From positions 1 through 16,389 of the forward strand of contig CADCPD010000050.1 in NCBI GenBank assembly GCA_902803265.1: a stretch of DNA of 16,389 bases, in the 5' to 3' direction. The DNA comes from an uncultured bacterium. Lineage in GTDB: Bacteria; Cyanobacteriota; Vampirovibrionia; Gastranaerophilales; Gastranaerophilaceae. Positions 1-7,794 of the stretch are shown here, piece after piece. The notes under the pieces were generated by a model. That model was not told where the DNA came from and did not search any database. It saw only the letters and a program-made list of their open reading frames with translations. Numbering within the stretch: the stretch's first letter is position 1; each line of letters opens with the position of its first letter. Made by a program: the position numbers and the translations under genes.

Positions 1-121
1 TAAAAAAGGTTACAGAAAAAAACAAGGACACAGACAAGAATTTACAAGAGTAATGATTTCAAAAATCAGAACAACTGCTAAAAAAGCAAAAACAGAAGAA
101 GCAGCAGTTGAAGAAGCATAA
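1..121 (+). CDS. rplU: 50S ribosomal protein L21, C-terminal fragment (5' end outside window)
   Basis: The reading frame that starts at base 2 runs open to TAA at 119-121 and encodes the last 39 residues of a protein. The segment KKGYRKKQGHRQEFTRVMIS matches the conserved C-terminal part of bacterial L21 (KxGYRRKQGHRQ..T.V.I), a 23S rRNA-binding protein of the large ribosomal subunit. After it comes a short Lys/Ala/Glu-rich tail (KKAKTEEAAVEEA), a common lineage-variable extension. The gene sits 49 nt upstream of rpmA, the near-universal rplU-rpmA arrangement. No prp protease gene lies between them, unlike Firmicutes. The start and most of the protein lie outside the window. Confidence 0.93.
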   Translation, partial: KKGYRKKQGHRQEFTRVMISKIRTTAKKAKTEEAAVEEA

Positions 122-170
122 CTCGTAAATATACAAAGAATTGACTAATTAATCAGAAAGCAGGTATAAA

Positions 171-434
171 ATGGCACATAAGAAAGGGATGGGTTCAACC
201 CGTAACGGACGTGATTCAGAAGCACAGAGATTAGGCGTAAAAGTTTATGGCGGAGAATCAGTAAAAACAGGTAACATTATCGTTAGACAAAGAGGAACAA
301 AATTCCACCCCGGTAACAATGTAGGTATCGGTTCAGATGATACATTATTTGCATTAATTGACGGTGTGGTAAAATTTGAACCGCACAGACGCGATAGAAA
401 ACAAGTTAGTGTATATGCTCAACCTGAAGCATAA
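171..434 (+). CDS. rpmA: 50S ribosomal protein L27
   Basis: This is a full-length 87-residue L27, the large-subunit protein whose flexible N-terminus reaches the peptidyl-transferase centre. The family signature is plain: MAHKKGMGSTRNGRDSEAQR at the N-terminus, then LGVK, GNIIVRQRGTKFHPGNNVGIG and DDTLFALIDGVVKFE. The protein begins directly with MAHKKG. It therefore lacks the N-terminal extension found in Firmicutes and some other lineages, which the Prp protease removes. It follows rplU by 49 nt and is closed by a strong hairpin terminator, so rplU-rpmA looks like one transcript ending here. Upstream, AAAGCAGG provides only a weak ribosome-binding site, but the start is fixed by family conservation. 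Confidence 0.98.
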   Translation: MAHKKGMGSTRNGRDSEAQRLGVKVYGGESVKTGNIIVRQRGTKFHPGNNVGIGSDDTLFALIDGVVKFEPHRRDRKQVSVYAQPEA

Positions 435-456
435 GATAAACAAATAAAGAATTTTT

Positions 457-488
457 AAGAGCCGAGTTTCTAAAAACTCGGCTCTTTT
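457..488 (+). terminator. Rho-independent terminator after rpmA
   Basis: A perfect 13-bp inverted repeat has left arm AAGAGCCGAGTTT (457-469) and right arm AAACTCGGCTCTT (474-486). The loop is CTAA, and the right arm runs into a short T tract (TTTT, 485-488). The GC-containing stem stands out in this AT-rich DNA. It separates the rplU-rpmA unit from the flagellar operon that follows. The A-rich bases before the left arm could give some activity in the other direction as well. Confidence 0.93.
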
Positions 489-489
489 G

Positions 490-518
490 TTACAACAATT
501 TAATATTTAGCCTATAAA
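490..518 (+). promoter_or_regulatory. possible sigma-70-type promoter of the flagellar export operon
   Basis: Between the rpmA terminator and fliP lies TTACAA (490-495), 17 nt, then TATAAA (513-518, continuing as TATAAAAT). The -10 matches the consensus at 5 of 6 positions, but the -35 only at 3 of 6. A promoter is expected here because a strong terminator precedes an operon of about 7 kb. The exact element is uncertain, since AT-rich DNA yields such matches by chance. No sigma-28 or sigma-54 motif was seen in this gap. Confidence 0.35.
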
Positions 519-578
519 ATCAAAATAGTGTAAAATACTGTGGGGAATTGTATCACAAATTTTAGGATAATATTAAAT

Positions 579-1343
579 ATGAAAAAATTTACAGCAAATA
601 AGATAATGCTGCTATGTATGTGTTTATTAGGTTTTATACCACAAGCACACGCTGCATTAAGTTTTCCGAACATAAATATCGGAATGCAAACAGCACAAAC
701 GCCGCAAGATTTTTCAAACGGTATTCAAATACTTATATGGTTGACTATTTTAACGTTAGCGCCAAGTATTTTTATAATGACAACGGCGTTTGTAAGAATC
801 GTTATAGTTTTGGCAATAACAAGACAAGCAATAGGTGTCGGCTCATTACCACCAAATCAGGTTTTAATCAGTTTAGCTCTAATTTTAACATTTTTTGTAA
901 TGTCACCTACGCTTAATAAAATAAATGATACAGCAATTCAACCATATATGAAAAACCAAATTACTCAACAAGCAGCTTTAGATAAAGCTCTTGTTCCAAT
1001 AAGAGATTTTATGTTTAGTCAAACTGATGAAAAAGAACTTGCATTATTTGTAAAAATGGCAAAAATTGACAAACCCAAAAACATCGACGATGTACCAACG
1101 TATGTTTTAATTCCGGCATTTATTCTCAGTGAATTAAAAACAGCTTTCAAAATAGGCTTTGTTGTTTATTTACCGTTTTTAGTTATAGATATCGTTATTT
1201 CGAGTGTACTGGTTGCAATGGGGATGATGTTTTTACCTCCAACAATGATTGCTCTGCCATTTAAATTAATCATGTTCGTAATGATAGACGGATGGTATTT
1301 AATAGTTAAGTCTTTAGTCGAAGGTTTTGTAGTCATTCATTAA
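579..1343 (+). CDS. fliP: flagellar type III export gate protein FliP
   Basis: FliP is the major subunit of the FliP5Q4R1 export gate in the inner membrane at the base of the flagellum. ATG 579 is preferred to the upstream GTG at 540. It gives a clean signal peptide (MKKFTANK, hydrophobic core, then PQAHA with probable cleavage after residue 25), as FliP usually has, and AGGA lies 11 nt upstream. The 254-residue product has the usual length. Diagnostic features are the TTAFVRI segment after the second hydrophobic stretch, LPPNQVLISLALILTFFVMS, and the FliP signature PAFILSELKTAFKIGF in the C-terminal half. It is the first gene of the operon. fliO, normally just upstream, is absent here. fliQ follows after 14 nt. 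Confidence 0.96.
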   Translation: MKKFTANKIMLLCMCLLGFIPQAHAALSFPNINIGMQTAQTPQDFSNGIQILIWLTILTLAPSIFIMTTAFVRIVIVLAITRQAIGVGSLPPNQVLISLALILTFFVMSPTLNKINDTAIQPYMKNQITQQAALDKALVPIRDFMFSQTDEKELALFVKMAKIDKPKNIDDVPTYVLIPAFILSELKTAFKIGFVVYLPFLVIDIVISSVLVAMGMMFLPPTMIALPFKLIMFVMIDGWYLIVKSLVEGFVVIH

Positions 1344-1357
1344 TTAAGGATAAAATT

Positions 1358-1624
1358 ATGGATTTAATAATAAATTTATTACAAAAAACATTTGTAGTTA
1401 CGTTAGAAATAGTTTCACCTATTTTACTTATAGGTATGGTTGTAGGTTTAACAATAAGCGTATTCCAAACAGTAACACAAATTCAAGAAGCTACATTAAC
1501 ATTTGTACCTAAAATTATTGCTGGTATCATTGCTCTAATTGTACTTCTTCCTTGGTTAACAAGCGTATTTATATCATCAATAAACGAATTTTATGATATG
1601 CTGCCGGAATTAATAAAAGGATAG
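1358..1624 (+). CDS. fliQ: flagellar type III export gate protein FliQ
   Basis: This 88-residue protein has two hydrophobic helices (about residues 13-37 and 50-73), the size and shape of FliQ, which packs around FliP/FliR in the export gate. Family-typical stretches are the SPILLIGMVVGLTISVFQ helix, the TQIQEATLTFVPKI loop and the LPWLTS segment after the second helix. AAGGA (1346-1350) lies 7 nt before the ATG. The gene sits between fliP and fliR in the canonical fliPQR order, with 14 nt before and 14 nt after it. Confidence 0.96.
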   Translation: MDLIINLLQKTFVVTLEIVSPILLIGMVVGLTISVFQTVTQIQEATLTFVPKIIAGIIALIVLLPWLTSVFISSINEFYDMLPELIKG

Positions 1625-1638
1625 AAGGATAAATATTA

Positions 1639-2421
1639 ATGGATTCAAGTTTATTAGCAATATTCACACCATTAAAAATAATTTTATTCATCGCAGTATT
1701 TACAAGAATTAGCGGATTATTTGCTTCTGCTCCTTTATTTTCAACATATCCAATACCATATCAGGTAAAAATATGGCTGTGTGCAATGATAGCATTCATA
1801 ATGTTTCCATTTGTACATTCAACAAGTAATTTTATAATGCCAACAGTCATGCCTGAACTTATTATAATTTTGATAAAAGAATTTTTAATAGGTTATTTAA
1901 TAGGGTTCTGTACAAATTTAGTTTTTATATCAGTTGAAATGGCATCAAATATGTTTTCAATACAAATGTCATTGTCTGCATCTCAAGCATTGAATCCAAC
2001 GACAGGAACATCTTCGCCAATCTTAACACAAGTTTACACTTTAATGACAGCAATGATATTTATTAGTTTAAACGCTCATCAATGGTTATTTTCTGCAGTA
2101 TATAACAGCTTTTCAAGCATACCTGTAGGTTACGGATTTTTTGTTAATGGTAAAATAGTAGAGGAATGTATGTACATAACAGGACAAATGTTTAGTGTCG
2201 CAATTGGACTTGCACTTCCTATTTTTGGTATACTATTAATAAAAGATGTACTAATGGGATTTATATCCAAAATGATGCCGCAAATGAATGTCTTTATGGT
2301 AGCAATGCCATTAAAAATATACATAGGTTTAATATTAGGAATGGTATTTGTAAGACCAATGGCAGAATATATCTCAATGGTACTCGAAAAGACACTAACG
2401 GCAGTAATGGTACTGTTTTAA
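1639..2421 (+). CDS. fliR: flagellar type III export gate protein FliR
   Basis: FliR is the single-copy subunit that completes the FliP/FliQ export gate. The 260-residue length is typical of unfused FliR. The protein is hydrophobic throughout, with about six membrane-type segments. Family hallmarks are the N-terminal FTRISGLFASAPLFS segment, the KEFLIGYLIGF motif in the middle, the SLSASQALNPTTG loop, and the C-terminal LKIYIGLILGMVFVRPM region. AGAAGGA (1623-1629) lies 9 nt before the ATG. The gene follows fliQ and precedes flhB. FliR-FlhB fusions occur in some bacteria, but here the two are separate. Confidence 0.96.
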   Translation: MDSSLLAIFTPLKIILFIAVFTRISGLFASAPLFSTYPIPYQVKIWLCAMIAFIMFPFVHSTSNFIMPTVMPELIIILIKEFLIGYLIGFCTNLVFISVEMASNMFSIQMSLSASQALNPTTGTSSPILTQVYTLMTAMIFISLNAHQWLFSAVYNSFSSIPVGYGFFVNGKIVEECMYITGQMFSVAIGLALPIFGILLIKDVLMGFISKMMPQMNVFMVAMPLKIYIGLILGMVFVRPMAEYISMVLEKTLTAVMVLF

Positions 2422-2444
2422 AGGATAGCAAAAAAATATAAAAA

Positions 2445-3524
2445 ATGGCAAACGACGGAGCAGAAAGAACAGAAAGGGCCACACCTCGAAGACGGAGTAA
2501 AGAACGAGGTAAAGGTAACGTAGCGAATAGCAGGGATTTATCATCAGCATTAATCCTAACAACCGGTGTTGCCTTAATAAGCGTATTTTCAGGATATATT
2601 TTAAATAAATTTAAATCTACAATGATATATGCATTCACAAGTTTAAACCCGGCAACTATAAGTTCTGATAATATTGCTGCAATATTTGCTCCTTATGTAC
2701 GTTCCTGTGCAGAAATATTAATTCCGCTATTTTTATGCTTGTTTATTGTCGGCATAATTGTTATCAGAATGCAAATAGGAAAAGTATTTGCTATAGAAAA
2801 AATTAAACCAAAATTTAGCAATATTTCTCCAAAAAGAATGATAGATGGTTTTAAGAAGCTATTCAACTTTTTTGAGCCAAGAAAAATGGTAGAATTTGCT
2901 AAATCGTTATTAAAGCTGTCAATAGTAGGTTTTACAGGTTATTGGGTTGTAAAATCAAGAATTGATGAATTATATGGAATATTAGGAGCTGATGTACAAA
3001 CAGGATTTTTGGTAATAGGTTCTATATTGACACAAATGATTATAAACATGTGTATTGCCATGATAATTTTAGGGATTTTTGACAGATATTATCAAGATTG
3101 GGAATATGAAAAATCTCTTAAAATGACAAAGCAAGAAGTAAAAGACGAAATGAAGGATATAGAAGGTGATCCAAAAATAAAAGCAAAGATAAGAGCTGCC
3201 GGTATGAAAATTTTACAACAGAAGATGATGTCAGCAGTACCATCTGCAGATGTAGTTGTAACAAATCCGACACATTATGCTGTTGCTTTAAAATATGATA
3301 AATCGATAGCACCTGCACCCATAGTTGTAGCCAAAGGTGTTGATTTTATTGCTTTTAAGATAAGAGATATTGCGAAAGAAAATCACGTACCAATTGTAGA
3401 AAATAGAGCTGTTGCAAGAGCCTTATACAATTTAGTACCAATTGATGGTATAATACCATCAGATATGTTTACAGCTGTTGCTGAAATTTTGGCAATGGTA
3501 TACAGAAACAAACAAACAAAATAA
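2445..3524 (+). CDS. flhB: flagellar export substrate-specificity switch protein FlhB
   Basis: FlhB is an inner-membrane protein that controls the switch from rod/hook to filament substrates by cleaving itself. The N-terminus (ERTERATPRRRSKERGKGNV, then SRDL) is the conserved basic FlhB leader. About four membrane helices follow, roughly within residues 33-210. A charged cytoplasmic linker (TKQEVKDEMKDIEGDP) then leads to the autocleavage motif NPTH at residues 274-277, with cleavage expected between N274 and P275. The downstream VAKGVDFIAFKIRDIAKEN and ENRAVARALY stretches are also family-typical. The start is fixed by an in-frame stop (TAA 2439-2441) just upstream. The nearest Shine-Dalgarno (AAGGA 2421-2425, overlapping the fliR stop) lies an unusual 19 nt away, so translation may depend on coupling to fliR. 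Confidence 0.97.
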   Translation: MANDGAERTERATPRRRSKERGKGNVANSRDLSSALILTTGVALISVFSGYILNKFKSTMIYAFTSLNPATISSDNIAAIFAPYVRSCAEILIPLFLCLFIVGIIVIRMQIGKVFAIEKIKPKFSNISPKRMIDGFKKLFNFFEPRKMVEFAKSLLKLSIVGFTGYWVVKSRIDELYGILGADVQTGFLVIGSILTQMIINMCIAMIILGIFDRYYQDWEYEKSLKMTKQEVKDEMKDIEGDPKIKAKIRAAGMKILQQKMMSAVPSADVVVTNPTHYAVALKYDKSIAPAPIVVAKGVDFIAFKIRDIAKENHVPIVENRAVARALYNLVPIDGIIPSDMFTAVAEILAMVYRNKQTK

Positions 3525-3547
3525 ACGGGCGGAGATAATAAAATTTA

Positions 3548-5653
3548 ATGGATAAAGCTAAATTAGCTGACTTATTAAAAAACAACGATATAGTACTTGC
3601 CATTGGGCTTGTAGTTATCGTTGGAATGATGATTTTACCACTGCCTGCAGTAGCTCTTGATATTTTGCTTACGCTAAATTTAGCATTTGCACTGGTAATA
3701 ATGCTTACATGTCTTTATACAAAAGAACCTCTGGATTTTTCAAGTTTTCCTACAATACTTTTGATTGCTACGTTATTTCGTTTAGGTTTAAACATTTCTA
3801 CTACACGTTTAATTTTATTATATGGTGAGGCAGGAAATGTAATTAATGCTTTCGGAGAATTCGTAGTAGGAGGAAATTATGTAGTCGGCGGTGTAATTTT
3901 CGTAATCTTAGTTTTAGTAAACTTTATGGTAATCACAGGTGGTGCTACAAGAATTTCAGAAGTATCTGCAAGATTTACTTTGGATTCATTACCCGGTAAA
4001 CAATTAAGTATTGACGCCGATTTAAATTCAGGATTAATAAGTGAAGACGAAGCAAAAACAAGAAGAAGAAATCTTGAAAGAGAAATGGATTTTTACGGAA
4101 CAATGGATGGGGCTTCAAAGTTCGTAAAAGGTGATGCAACAGCAGGTATCATCATAACCGTAATAAATATTGTAGGTGGTTTGATAATCGGTGTTGCAAT
4201 GTTAAGAATGAATATAATGACAGCACTGCAAACTTATACAATATTAACAATCGGTGATGGTTTAATTTCTCAATTACCGGCATTAATCATATCATTATCA
4301 ACAGGTTTGATAGTGTCACGTGCAGGCGGGCAAGAAACATCTCTATCTACTGATATATCAAAGGAATTATTTTCTGACCCTAGAGTTTTAGGAGTAATAA
4401 GTGGTCTATTAGTACTATTAGGCTTAGTTCCAGGACTTCCTACAATACCATTTATGGCTATTGGTGCCGGTGCAGGTATTTTAGGATATTACAGATTTGA
4501 AGAAACAAGAAAAAAAGCTGAAGCCGAAAAAGCTGAAGCTGAAAAGGCCGAAAAAGCTAAAAAAGCTTCAGGGAAAAGAAATAAAAAAGCAACTAAAGAA
4601 AGTGTTATGGAACTTCTTAATGTTGAAGATATCGGTATAGAAGTAGGTTATAGACTTGTACCTTTATTAAATGTAGATATGGGTGGAGATTTACTTGAAC
4701 GTATAGCACAATTAAGACGACAAACAGCACTGGATTTAGGTATAGTCTTGCCATCAATAAGAGTAAGAGATAATTTACAACTTGCACCAAATACTTATCA
4801 AATTAAGTTAAAAGGTGTAGGAATAGAATCAGGAGAAGTATATCCTGATAAAAGTTTGGCGATGAATTCTATGGGCTTACCTGACAACCCTAATATAACA
4901 GGTATAAGTGCAATAGAACCGGCTTTTGGATTGCCTGCATTATGGATAGAAGAAAAAGATAAAGACTATGCAGAAGCAAGCGGATATACCGTTGTTAGCC
5001 CGTCTGCAGTTGTTTCTACACATTTAACAGAAGTTATTAAGAAAAACGCATCTGAAATATTGACAAGAGATGCTGTTCAACAATTAATAGATAATTTGAA
5101 AAAAGAAGTTTCAGATAGCTATGTAGATGATATAATGAAAGATATATCAATTACAGAAGTACAAATTGTAATGCAAAATCTTTTGAAAGAACGAGTACCT
5201 GTAAGAGATTTAAAAACAATTCTTGAAACAATGAGTATACAATCAAGAATAAGTAAGATACCTGATTATTTAACAGAAAGAGTGAGAGAAGCATTATCAA
5301 GAACAATATGTAAAATAAATCTTGCAAGTACTGGTGAATTAATGGGAATAACATTATCACCTGATGTAGAAGATACAATTGCTAGAGGAATAAGCCCTGA
5401 TGGACAAAGTTTAACGCTAGATCCTGATTTCACAAGAAAATTAATAGACAGCTTAAATAATGAATTACAGGCAGCTCTAACAAGAACGGGAGAACAACCT
5501 GTTATAATTTGTTCATCACCTATAAGACTTGCTTTCAGAAGATTAACAGAAAGAACATTTTCACAAATTGCAATTATGTCATTTAATGAAATAATGACAA
5601 ATATAAAAGCAAAATCTGTAGGTACAGTATCAGTAGTTTCATCAAAAGCGTAA
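3548..5653 (+). CDS. flhA: flagellar export platform protein FlhA
   Basis: FlhA forms the nonameric export platform that receives chaperone-substrate complexes and helps drive proton-coupled export. At 701 residues it has the family's normal length. The N-terminal half holds the expected membrane helices. The cytoplasmic loop carries the FHIPEP signature starting at R135 (RISEVSARFTLDSLPGKQLS, then IDADLNSG). After the last membrane segment comes a charged Ala/Glu/Lys linker (about 318-352), then the conserved cytoplasmic domain to the C-terminus, with LLERIAQLRRQTALDLGIVLP, LTRDAVQQL and VPVRDLKTILE stretches. GGAG (3531-3534) lies 13 nt before the ATG. The gene is 23 nt after flhB and 18 nt before the PilZ gene, within the operon. 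Confidence 0.97.
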   Translation: MDKAKLADLLKNNDIVLAIGLVVIVGMMILPLPAVALDILLTLNLAFALVIMLTCLYTKEPLDFSSFPTILLIATLFRLGLNISTTRLILLYGEAGNVINAFGEFVVGGNYVVGGVIFVILVLVNFMVITGGATRISEVSARFTLDSLPGKQLSIDADLNSGLISEDEAKTRRRNLEREMDFYGTMDGASKFVKGDATAGIIITVINIVGGLIIGVAMLRMNIMTALQTYTILTIGDGLISQLPALIISLSTGLIVSRAGGQETSLSTDISKELFSDPRVLGVISGLLVLLGLVPGLPTIPFMAIGAGAGILGYYRFEETRKKAEAEKAEAEKAEKAKKASGKRNKKATKESVMELLNVEDIGIEVGYRLVPLLNVDMGGDLLERIAQLRRQTALDLGIVLPSIRVRDNLQLAPNTYQIKLKGVGIESGEVYPDKSLAMNSMGLPDNPNITGISAIEPAFGLPALWIEEKDKDYAEASGYTVVSPSAVVSTHLTEVIKKNASEILTRDAVQQLIDNLKKEVSDSYVDDIMKDISITEVQIVMQNLLKERVPVRDLKTILETMSIQSRISKIPDYLTERVREALSRTICKINLASTGELMGITLSPDVEDTIARGISPDGQSLTLDPDFTRKLIDSLNNELQAALTRTGEQPVIICSSPIRLAFRRLTERTFSQIAIMSFNEIMTNIKAKSVGTVSVVSSKA

Positions 5654-5671
5654 GAAAGGATATATGAATAA

Positions 5672-6265
5672 ATGCGAGAGCTTATAAAATTAGATCAAGA
5701 AGTTTTAATTGTTCCAAAAGATTTTAAATTAACGAATAAAGGAAAAGTCGTAGAAGTCGAAGAAAATGGCTTTAGAATGAAAGTTAATTATCCTACGGAA
5801 GGTATTATTCGTAATCATATTTGTGAATTCTTTTCACCAACAGAAAACGGAATGTTATATTTTGAATCTTATGCATCAAAAATTGAAAATAACGTATTAA
5901 CTGTTGTAAATCCTGTAAAACACAGATTTCTACAAAGAAGAAAATTCACCCGTATTCCATTTTTACAAAATACAAAATTATACAAAATTAATGATGTATC
6001 TTATGATATACAAACAATTGACTTATCTGCCGGCGGCTTGAAATTTAAATCTGATAGTCATATAAACATTGATACTGAATATAATGTAGATATTAAATTA
6101 TCAGAAGAACAAATAATAACTTGTAAAATACAACTTATAAGAATTGAAAAACAGGATGATGGGACATTTATATTATCAGGAAGATTTTTAATCCTTAATA
6201 ATATAGATAAAATGACTCTTATCCAATATTGTATGAAGAAGAATATAGAAAATTTAAGTAAATAA
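5672..6265 (+). CDS. PilZ-domain protein, YcgR-like candidate c-di-GMP receptor
   Basis: The 197-residue protein has the layout of YcgR/YpfA/DgrA-type motility brakes: an N-terminal beta-rich domain (about 1-85), then a PilZ domain (about 86-195). The c-di-GMP-binding residues are intact: the RxxxR motif at R90-R94 (QRRKFTRI) and the [DN]xSxxG motif at D117, S119 and G122 (DLSAGG). PilZ domains with both motifs normally bind cyclic di-GMP. Its place directly after flhA suggests control of flagellar function, as YcgR-family proteins do on the motor. The target is inferred from context. ATG 5672 is chosen with AAAGGA 11 nt upstream. ATG 5664 is closer to it but reads into a stop after seven codons. 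Confidence 0.88.
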   Translation: MRELIKLDQEVLIVPKDFKLTNKGKVVEVEENGFRMKVNYPTEGIIRNHICEFFSPTENGMLYFESYASKIENNVLTVVNPVKHRFLQRRKFTRIPFLQNTKLYKINDVSYDIQTIDLSAGGLKFKSDSHINIDTEYNVDIKLSEEQIITCKIQLIRIEKQDDGTFILSGRFLILNNIDKMTLIQYCMKKNIENLSK

Positions 6266-6266
6266 T

Positions 6267-6656
6267 ATGTCAGCAAAAAAAGGAAATCAACATAAATTAA
6301 ACCATAAACAATTTTTTGGATTGTTATTTTTCTGTCTCACGTTACTCATTTATGGAACATGCTATATGCTTCAAAATGGAGGAATAACATATGAAGCAGT
6401 AACAGGAGCTTTGGTAGATGTTTTACCATATTGTTTTATAATAGCAACATTAGGTTATCTTATGGGTTCTATATTAGATAATCCTGCCAAAGCTAAAATT
6501 CAGGATAATAAAGATATGATAAATAAATTTATCCAAGATGCAACAGCACAAGCTGCACAATCTGCGCAAGAAGTCAAAATGGCAGCAGATGCAAATTCTG
6601 CAGCTTCTCTTTCTGAAGATATCGGATTAAAAATTGATACGGAGACAGATATTTAA
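6267..6656 (+). CDS. small two-helix membrane protein of unknown function in the flagellar operon
   Basis: I do not recognise this 129-residue protein. It has a basic N-terminus (residues 1-14) and two predicted membrane helices (about 16-36 and 48-70) with a short loop between them. A soluble C-terminal tail (71-129) follows, rich in Ala, Gln, Lys and Asp, probably helical (IQDATAQAAQSAQEVKMAAD) and ending acidic. The basic N-terminus suggests that both termini are cytoplasmic. It starts 1 nt after the PilZ stop with no clear Shine-Dalgarno and overlaps the next start by 1 nt (TAATG), so its translation is probably coupled on both sides. The context suggests a motility-linked membrane partner, perhaps of the PilZ protein, but that is only inference. 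No FliO, FlhE or Mot signature was seen. Confidence 0.8.
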   Translation: MSAKKGNQHKLNHKQFFGLLFFCLTLLIYGTCYMLQNGGITYEAVTGALVDVLPYCFIIATLGYLMGSILDNPAKAKIQDNKDMINKFIQDATAQAAQSAQEVKMAADANSAASLSEDIGLKIDTETDI

Positions 6657-7696
6657 TGAGTTTAATTAATTTACTTAAGAAAAAAAATCTCATAACTCTT
6701 TTTACAACTCCTTCTCATAACCAAAAATTCTTTATATTGTCAAAATTCAGACAATTTTATAAATATGATATATCCGAAACAGAAGCACATAATCCGCAAA
6801 AAGCATTAAAATCAGCAGAAAAAAAGGCAAGCAAAATATATAAAACCAAAAGAACTCATTTTCTAACAAACGGTTCTACCAGCGGAATTATAGCTGCGGT
6901 TTTAACATGTGTAGAAAAAAACGATAAAGTATTAATTTGGAAAGATTCTCATATTTGCCATAAAAATGCCGTAAAACTTGCAGGAGCAGAAGCTATTTTT
7001 TATGAAACCGATTATGATGAAGAATTTGGAATTTCAAAGCCGATAAATACTACTTATATTGAAAATTTAATCAATGAACATAAACCAAAAGCCATAATTA
7101 TTACTTCTCCGACTTATGAAGGGATTGTCAGCGATATAAAAAAAATAAAAGAAATTTGTGAAAAAACAAATACTTATTTAATAGCAGATGAAGCTCACGG
7201 AGCTTTGTATCCATTTAATGATAAGTTGCCGCAAAGTGCAGTAAATATTGCAGATTTTACAATACAATCACTTCACAAAACTGCAGGCGGACTCAATCCG
7301 ACAGCACTTTTGCATAACAATACTGATTTAGACAGCTCAAAAGCTCTGGAAATGATAAATACAACATCACCATCATATCCGCTTTTAGCTTCAATAGAAA
7401 AAAATATAAACTATTTAAATTCTTCAAAAGGCAGACAAAAAATAACTGAACTTACAGAAAATATAAAAGAATTGAAGAAAAATTGTCCTAATGTTGAATT
7501 TTGCAATAATGATGACATAACAAAAATTGTTGTTAAATCAAAAAATCTTACAGGTTATGAATTATCCGAAAAACTATATCAAATTTTTAAAATAGAAGAT
7601 GAAAAAACAAATGAAAAATCAACAATGCTATTAACAGGACTTGGTACTGATAAACAAAAACTTAAAAAACTTGAAAAAGCCCTGAAAAATTTTTAG
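6656..7696 (+). CDS. PLP-dependent enzyme of the Orn/Lys/Arg decarboxylase (fold type I) family, short form
   Basis: The protein has the N-terminal and PLP-binding domains of the Orn/Lys/Arg decarboxylase major-domain family (YaaO/SpeA-like). Visible motifs are TPSH (family TPGH, residues 18-21), the phosphate-binding FLTNGSTSG (69-77), SPTYEG (151-156), IADEAHGA with PLP-contacting D178 and H181, and SLHKTAGGLNPTALLH with the Schiff-base lysine K208. At 346 residues it is well short of the roughly 480 of YaaO-type enzymes and appears to lack the C-terminal decarboxylase domain, ending after the small aminotransferase-like domain (STMLLTGLGT). Substrate and reaction therefore cannot be assigned. 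It is the last gene of the flagellar operon and overlaps its neighbour by 1 nt. A polyamine or amino-acid role is plausible, and a link to motility is unproven. Confidence 0.82.
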   Translation: MSLINLLKKKNLITLFTTPSHNQKFFILSKFRQFYKYDISETEAHNPQKALKSAEKKASKIYKTKRTHFLTNGSTSGIIAAVLTCVEKNDKVLIWKDSHICHKNAVKLAGAEAIFYETDYDEEFGISKPINTTYIENLINEHKPKAIIITSPTYEGIVSDIKKIKEICEKTNTYLIADEAHGALYPFNDKLPQSAVNIADFTIQSLHKTAGGLNPTALLHNNTDLDSSKALEMINTTSPSYPLLASIEKNINYLNSSKGRQKITELTENIKELKKNCPNVEFCNNDDITKIVVKSKNLTGYELSEKLYQIFKIEDEKTNEKSTMLLTGLGTDKQKLKKLEKALKNF

Positions 7697-7794
7697 AATA
7701 AGAATAAATTTTTGTAAAATTTTTTTAACATTTGCCACATGTCAGAAATAAAAAATTTTCTATTGTTTTATTAATAATATGTAGTGACAATAAA

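Noticed and set aside
540..578. Upstream GTG start for fliP adding 13 residues
   Set aside because: The GTG at 540 lacks a ribosome-binding site and puts a non-hydrophobic stretch ahead of a clear signal peptide that begins at ATG 579.
614..916. 100-codon ORF in another frame inside fliP
   Set aside because: It is fully covered by the conserved fliP frame, with a random-looking composition and no recognisable motif. The other nested and antisense ORFs (for example 2294-2638 minus and 12612-12953 plus) were rejected for the same reason.
5664..5687. Seven-codon ORF (MNKCESL) overlapping the PilZ gene start
   Set aside because: Its ATG is only 3 nt from AAAGGA, too close for efficient initiation. 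It is probably chance, although a leader-peptide role cannot be fully excluded.
7715..7741. Sigma-28-like element before the EF-hand-like gene (TAAAATTT-N11-GCCACATG)
   Set aside because: The spacing is right and the -35 is good, but the -10 keeps only GCC and loses the critical CGATAA part.
7697..7783. Terminator for the flagellar operon (AAATTTT-TGT-AAAATTT)
   Set aside because: The 7-bp stem is A/T only and would be very weak. In this AT-rich DNA such repeats are expected by chance.
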